From the NCBI RefSeq assembly GCF_030272615.1, contig NC_081415.1:623531740-623595739 (forward strand): DNA of 64,000 nucleotides, read 5' to 3'. The position numbers and the translations under genes are program-made. A model generated the notes under the pieces. That model made no database searches and had not been told where the DNA came from. It was given only the letters and a program-made list of their open reading frames with translations. Source of the stretch: Cryptomeria japonica. Taxonomy: Eukaryota > Streptophyta > Pinopsida > Cupressales > Cupressaceae. Below are positions 58,451 through 64,000 of the stretch, in pieces. Position 1 is the stretch's first letter; every line of letters starts with the position of its first letter.

Positions 58451-61400
58451 AGATTTTTGTTCATACAAAAATGTTTTAGTCTGATTCTAATTTTTTTTAA
58501 TTGTGAAATTCATTATATTTTCATTAGAAGTCAATTGGATATGGTAGAGAAGTGAATTACCTTCATTTAATGTTTTTTAACATTGATATCCATTGACATT
58601 TGAAGAAGATATCACTATTTTTCCCAGAACTATCAAAACACTCACTAGGGTTTCCAATGAGTGGGAAAAAAATGTATTTTTGGCCTTTTCACTATTAAAA
58701 ACTCACACCAATGGTTGGAAAGGCTCTTGTAAATATGTATTTTCATTTCTCTTTCTTGCATGTCTCCAAAACCTCTTAGACACATGCTAGATTTGATTGA
58801 TTAGTCTGATATTCTTCATATATCAAACCTTTGGGATAGCAACGTAGAGAAAGTGGAATATAATATAGGTGAGAGTGAAGTTCCTTGGATGGAATGTTGG
58901 AAGAGATGTGCGACCCCTACACACCCCATAGAAGCATTTAGAAGCCATAAAAATGTTCCATAGACCACATATTAATGACTATCCTTAGAGTACCAATTGT
59001 GGCAATCACAATTTTACCAATGATACTGCCTACTCAAACAAGTTGTGTTTGGAAACCCCAGGTGTGGATATGTAATGATTATGAAATGTCCTAAGAGTAT
59101 CCCTTACACCACTATGCACAAACCTTGGTGTCACAACGGTGTTGGTGTGGCCTTGGGCCAATCGTGGTTGACTGTTACAATTAGGACAATGATCTCAAAC
59201 ACAATTTATGGCATTTATAACTCTAATGTCAAAATCTACTTGTATTTATTTTCACAAAACAATGAACAACCCAACCATAGATATTAATAAGATTTCCCGA
59301 TAAAATGCATGCAAAATGTATCATCATTGATAGGATAACTGAGTTGCATTTAGTAAGAGACCTCAATGAGTGGAGTTCCATGATGAAAATAGCACTTCCA
59401 ATAAAGATATTGAAATCAACGAGACATTATGCATTCAAAAATCCATGAGGAAGATCTAATATTTATGAATGAAATTGCAAATCAATCTAAGTTACATGTT
59501 TGATATCTTACTTATATCATGGCAACATAGAATGTATATATGCACTCAACACACCTCTTTGCTCGTTTATTTAAGAATGTTGCTAGGAATTAATAGGTGA
59601 ATGATACATTGATCTACACATGAATCACTTGTACTTTCCCGATACTTTCATCCCTTGGTCAAGGCCACGTACCCCTTAACACTTGAAGATTGTTTTCACC
59701 CTCTTGATTACTTGAAGTCCATGCTTAAATCACACTAAATCACAATAGTTAGTACAAAATAGTGACCATAGCCAAGAAAGCCCAAATTTACTCATACTCA
59801 ACATAACAAGAAATAACTAAAACATCTAGACCATTATTCATAACATAACCTCTTTTCACATCATGGAAGGCCAAAATTACAAGGATCGTGCTTCTTTGAA
59901 GGAGCCATTGTTCAGAGCCACCAAACTATCAACAAGAGTAGAAGCTATTAGGCTCATACAATTTTAGGACATACAAAGAGCCACCTTAGAAAACCCACAC
60001 TAATTGCAAAAGATCAAAAGCTTTCCTAGAAAAAAAGTACAATATAACATAAGGATGGTGATAGACTATCAAATAGAAGAATGATCTCCTTATCCTTAAC
60101 TACTCCCAAAATATTAATTATCATATAGAAAAAATATATTAAAAAATATTTAACATATAAAATATAATGTTGTTATTCTTTTCCTCTGTCAATTTTGTTC
60201 CATCAAATCTTTTATCTAATACTCTTTTAAAAGTAGTGAACCTTACCAACATTATAAATGAGGCGGATGTTGATTTTAAATTTTAAAATAAAAAGTGGTG
60301 AGTATGATCAATGATGCTAAGGTTCTATTCATATTGTGTAACAAGGCACAATAGGCTAGGGATAGGAAAGATTGACTTGCTACTCTTTAATTTCATATGG
60401 TAGTTTAATATTTATTTTGGACTTTTTTAGATTGTACATCTTAATATATATTGTATTAAATGTCTCTTTGTGGGACTATGTGCCCACCATCCATCCTCTC
60501 TTTTATACATGAAAATACATTTCTTTTCATTGACCAAAGTTGGAAAAAACTATTTCACCGAAAGGATATCTTAACCAATTCTCGTTGAATCAGAAGTGAG
60601 AAAAAAAATAAAAAAATTGTTGAAATATAATCTTCACAATTTTGTCATCACGACTGCAAACAATCTAGTGAGGAGGAAAAATCTGAATAGTGTGATGAGG
60701 ATCAGAGCCATCCAATCTAGGAGGCATAATATGAGACTCTTTCTGAACCAACGCTAAGGGTTATTATGATTTGAAGCTTCTCTTAAATCCTCACATTTTG
60801 TTGTCACATAATGAGGTAGAAGAGGCAGATTCAAAGTCTTAGAATGAGGTTGATATATATATGGATGGTAATATATGAAAGGAAGTATGAAAGATATATG
60901 AAGGCCACGGTAGAAGAGAATAATTACTTCACACTAAGTGAAGTTATGGAGGTAGTTGCCATGGATGTAAAGTGGGGAGTGTAAAGGAGTCTTTGGATTC
61001 ATGAAGAACATTAAGGAGAAAAGGTTAGTTATATCAAGGAAAAATAAAGAAAAAGGGAAGTGATAAAGAAGGGAAGAAGAAAATAGGGAAGAAAGTGAGG
61101 AAATAAAGAGGGAGATCTAATTTATTTTGGTATGTAGCCTCTACTACTCTTTTTCTTGTTGAATGATTTTGCAACATTTTGAGAAGACTCCAAGGAATGA
61201 AGTAATTCTCATAAGGCATGAAGGAACTATGTAAAGCACAAGCCATACATATGAATACATGCAAAGCATGAATCATACATGTAAACCATGAAGTAGTATA
61301 CAAATACACATAAGGTACAAGCATATATGAGAAAGGTTCTCATGGAGGTGACATACAAAAGACACATCAATCATGAAGCATACAAGAGAGAGGTATTAAT

Positions 61401-61830
61401 GGAATAGACATCTGAAAACATCTCATTCATGAAGTAACAAAATGCTAAACAATATGACAAGTAATAAAAAAACTTACAAGTATGAGGCATATTCATAACT
61501 TTTGTAGTCCCACCATGGATATAAACACTAGAAGGAACTCATACTATTAGTGTACATACAAGATAGTATGTGAGTTCATTATACCCAACAACATGTGGTG
61601 TTGTTGTTCATGTTGGCTTTATTGGACCCTTCAATTAAGATTCAATATAGATTATCAATAAGATTAACTGTGCAACATAATGAAATATTGAAAAGTGTGT
61701 TATCTTATTGAGCTTCGCTTGGTTTTGAGAATAGTTTAATATTCTCTACTTAACAGGGCCAACCACGTGAAGGTGGAAGCTCATTTGGTCCGTCCCCCCC
61801 TAACATCACTCTAAATTCCTCGTTAACATC
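58451..61830. other. AT-rich sequence without recognisable genes
   Basis: Short frames only, none with a motif I know. A purine-rich run lies at about 61030-61115. A CCACGTGA (G-box-like) word occurs at about 61767 with no gene next to it. Confidence 0.4.
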
Positions 61831-62040
61831 TTATAAAATTCATTCATTCTTTCTTTCTAACATTAATAAAATATAACATTCATTCATTTATATCACATAA
61901 CATTCATTAACACATAACATTGATTAATATTAATTAACATGCAACATTAATCAATATTAATTAACGCATATCATTCATAACCATTCATTAGCACATAATT
62001 ACATTCATTAACACATAAAAATCAATCATTATCAAATAAG
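61831..62040. repeat. Degenerate ACATTCATTAA-type low-complexity repeat
   Basis: Words such as ACATTCATT, ATTAACACATAA and ATTAATCAATATTAATTAAC recur across about 200 bases with irregular spacing. It looks like slippage-derived satellite-like sequence. Confidence 0.6.
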
Positions 62041-62049
62041 GTAGATTAC

Positions 62050-63528
62050 AATCATTTCTTTTTTTCTTTTTCTTTGAAGCTATTAAAAGACTAAGTGGAA
62101 CATCAGTTTCTTCATCATTTCCCCCTTTTGCAGTTGTTCCGCCCTCTGCTCATGATCTAGATGTATGCCTAGTCCTATATTGAGGACATTGAAGTGAAGG
62201 GGGGCACTTTGCAATAACAAAGAAATGGGTTAAATTCAAAACATTTTTTATTATTGTTACAAGTAATTCATTAATTTAGAGAACATAGCTGTTGCACTCT
62301 TTACCTGATGGGGCCACATCATTTTGTCTAGCCTCAACCTCAACATGCTGAACACCCTCTAGATCATCTGGAGTTGAAATACTAAAGGTTACATTAATGT
62401 TGAACACCAATTGCAATTATATTTGTTTAAACGAATAACAGTGGTCCTCTTTACCTGATTAGGGAGCATCATGTTCCTGATGTTGTGTACCCACATCATG
62501 CTCCACTTGGTCACCACTGACTACATGCTCTAAAATATTAACAAAAAAGGTTACATTAATTAATACTCTAATTATAAATTAAGATGTTTCATTGTATTAA
62601 TAACTACATAAATAAATTAGAATGAATACCTCCACTAGTAGGATGCACATCTGGACCTTCATGTGTAGGTGGTGTTTCATGATTAGCAGGTTGTATTCCA
62701 ATGTCATACGCATTGTTATGATTGCTTGCTTATTTAAAATAAATATACTCACTTTATGTTGGAACTCAACATCAATTAAATTATTGGTAAAGTATTCAAT
62801 TTGAAATAATTTCCATTTAGCATATGTACCTGTGTGATGGATGCACCAGAATATTGTGTATGCCCACTCAATTCTCATAGTTGATTAGCCACAGATGTAT
62901 AGCCTTGCTGGTAGGCAATTCTCTTGTCATCTTTTGTGGGCACTCTATTGAATTCAAATCCCTGCATTTTTTCTTGGTATCTTTAATTCTGCTTGCATGG
63001 TTTGATAAAAAAAAACTGTTTGCAATTTATAAATATTTTGATGCAATAATTCATTTACATGAGATACTTGCAATTCATGTGGCAAGTTTCATATAACCAC
63101 TAGAGCCGAGTTTGTGTCACTCGTGCTTTTCTTGTCTTGCCTTGGTTGCCTTTGACGTGTCACTCAGTCTATGAAAAGTTTGAAATATGTCAAATTATAT
63201 AAATATAAAGAGTAATTAATTAGTACATAATTGCATTCTTAATAGTATCTTGTACCTTCTTTTGGCGTCTAGTGGTGTATTTCCTTTTTTCCTTTCAATT
63301 CTCTCCTTGGCATCCAATATCAGGTCCTTCCACTCCCTCTCTGGAATCATGGGGGGACACTCGTACTTTAGGTTCTTCTCTAAATGGGTCTTGTATTGGT
63401 CCCTCAAATACTTTAGATATGTGGCAAATTTTTGAAGGAGCTTGGTTTTGTCAAAGGTGTCATTTCCAAACCACTCAACCTTATGGTTTGTCAATTCATC
63501 TTTTAACCTTTTTTCTTGGTCATTCCAC
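62050..63528 (-). pseudogene. Multi-exon pseudogene resembling plant En/Spm (Ptta-type) transposase-associated protein
   Basis: On the minus strand, exon 63256-63528 reads RWNDQEKRLKDELTNHKVEW, then YLRDQYKTHLEKNLKYECPP, EREWKDLILDAKERIERKKG and LDAKRR. It is bounded by AG before and GTACAAG after. The next exon, 63068-63168, continues in frame as LSDTSKATKARQEKHE, stop, HKLGSSGYMKLA. This spacing of W, R/K-rich and G-S-x-x-Y blocks is that of the plant Ptta/En/Spm transposase domain. Further short exon-like pieces follow at about 62870-62988, 62633-62700, 62455-62533 and 62308-62390, most ending in a glycine codon before GT(A/C). Two in-frame TGA stops show it is a pseudogene. The domain assignment is from memory of the motif pattern. 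Confidence 0.5.
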
Positions 63529-63661
63529 CTTTTTAAGAAAAAACAAACCTATTAGATTCAAAAATGAACTAAAGCTACATTTATTATAGTTCAAGAAGTG
63601 GATCAAAGGAAAAATATTCTAGCAATGATAGGAAATCAAAATAGTGAATTAGGGATAGTTC

Positions 63662-64000
63662 TGTTCGAATAATGATATATTTGTCATTAGTGAATACACT
63701 TAGTGAAAACACTTATTCAATTTTGAATGGTTACCGAGCTCATCACTCAGTCTACAGCCTATACCGAGCATTCAGTAAAGCTCACCGATTAAACAGTTCA
63801 AACCGAGCAGTAAGACTGTCACCAAGCATATGAGACAACCAGCAGTTACCGAGAAGTCAGTTCAGACCGAGTCACCAGTGGTTACCGAGTGACACTATAT
63901 CTACCGAGTGACACTATATCTACCGAGTCACCACAGCTACCGAGTTCCAAGCTACACTTCGAGACTAGTATGGACCGAGCTTCTACTCTTACCGAGAGCA
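63662..64000 (+). repeat. Probable LTR start with an ACCGAG hexamer array (runs off the window)
   Basis: TGTTCGAATAATG at 63662, with TTGTCATTAGTGAA soon after, is similar in layout to the starts of the other LTRs. From 63732 to the end there are 11 exact ACCGAG words, most preceded by T or G, at irregular 10-45 base spacing. No gene is present. Confidence 0.45.

Noticed and set aside
63732-64000. Spaced identical words suggesting a CRISPR-like array
   Set aside because: The repeated word is only six bases, spacing is irregular, and the surroundings are plant retrotransposons.

Overview
The window looks like transposon-dense intergenic DNA from a large seed-plant genome. It is AT-rich, contains no intact cellular gene I can recognise, and is almost filled with old plant-type Ty1/copia and Ty3/gypsy LTR retrotransposons, a plant L1-type LINE with a DUF4283-like ORF1, and fragments of DNA transposons. 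The age, length and nesting suggest a gymnosperm (conifer-like) genome, but that is inference. No rRNA, tRNA or CRISPR array was seen.

Left part (1-13380). A decayed Ty3/gypsy chromovirus runs from 1 to about 2530 on the plus strand and carries an internal tandem duplication with a 1605-bp period. A minus-strand copia RT/RNase H fragment lies at 3995-4918, and a LINE-like tail at 4919-6095. A minus-strand gypsy-type element with a 1.7-kb LTR (10232-11913) has a gag end and protease but no polymerase. AT-rich sequence follows.

Central nest (13381-35394). A plus-strand LINE starts near 13400 and is cut by two LTR elements. Element A (16166-22021, plus) has matching TTCTT target duplications. 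Element B (22046-28727, minus copia) has matching AAGGT duplications. Removing both, with one target copy each, restores the LINE reading frame from the endonuclease/RT linker into the RT. The LINE RT then runs to about 30484, where a third LTR element, E (30485-35394, copia), begins. Element A is the most unusual object here. It has complete LTRs, an initiator-Met primer site and a polypurine tract, but no gag or pol; it carries a coiled-coil reading frame and a decayed reading frame of about 1,066 codons that I cannot assign to a family.

Right part (35395-64000). A truncated D-type LTR (35395-36467) is followed by LINE-like and AT-rich DNA. Copia element F (38856-45352) has its 3' LTR cut by a CACTA-like DNA transposon end at 45353. 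Copia element D (48290-55622) is complete, with AATAT target duplications. From 55628 to 61830 little is recognisable apart from one possible LTR start. At 62050-63528 on the minus strand is a multi-exon pseudogene resembling plant En/Spm (Ptta-type) transposase-associated proteins. The window ends inside a probable LTR rich in ACCGAG hexamers.

The copia elements B, D, E and F share domain order (gag, CCHC knuckle, protease, integrase, RT, RNase H) and a Met-tRNA primer site. All are inactivated by stops, frameshifts and lost catalytic or zinc-binding residues. Elements A, B, D and F share a paired motif plus G-rich purine tract before the 3' LTR, so one of their relatives is the likely source of enzymes for element A.
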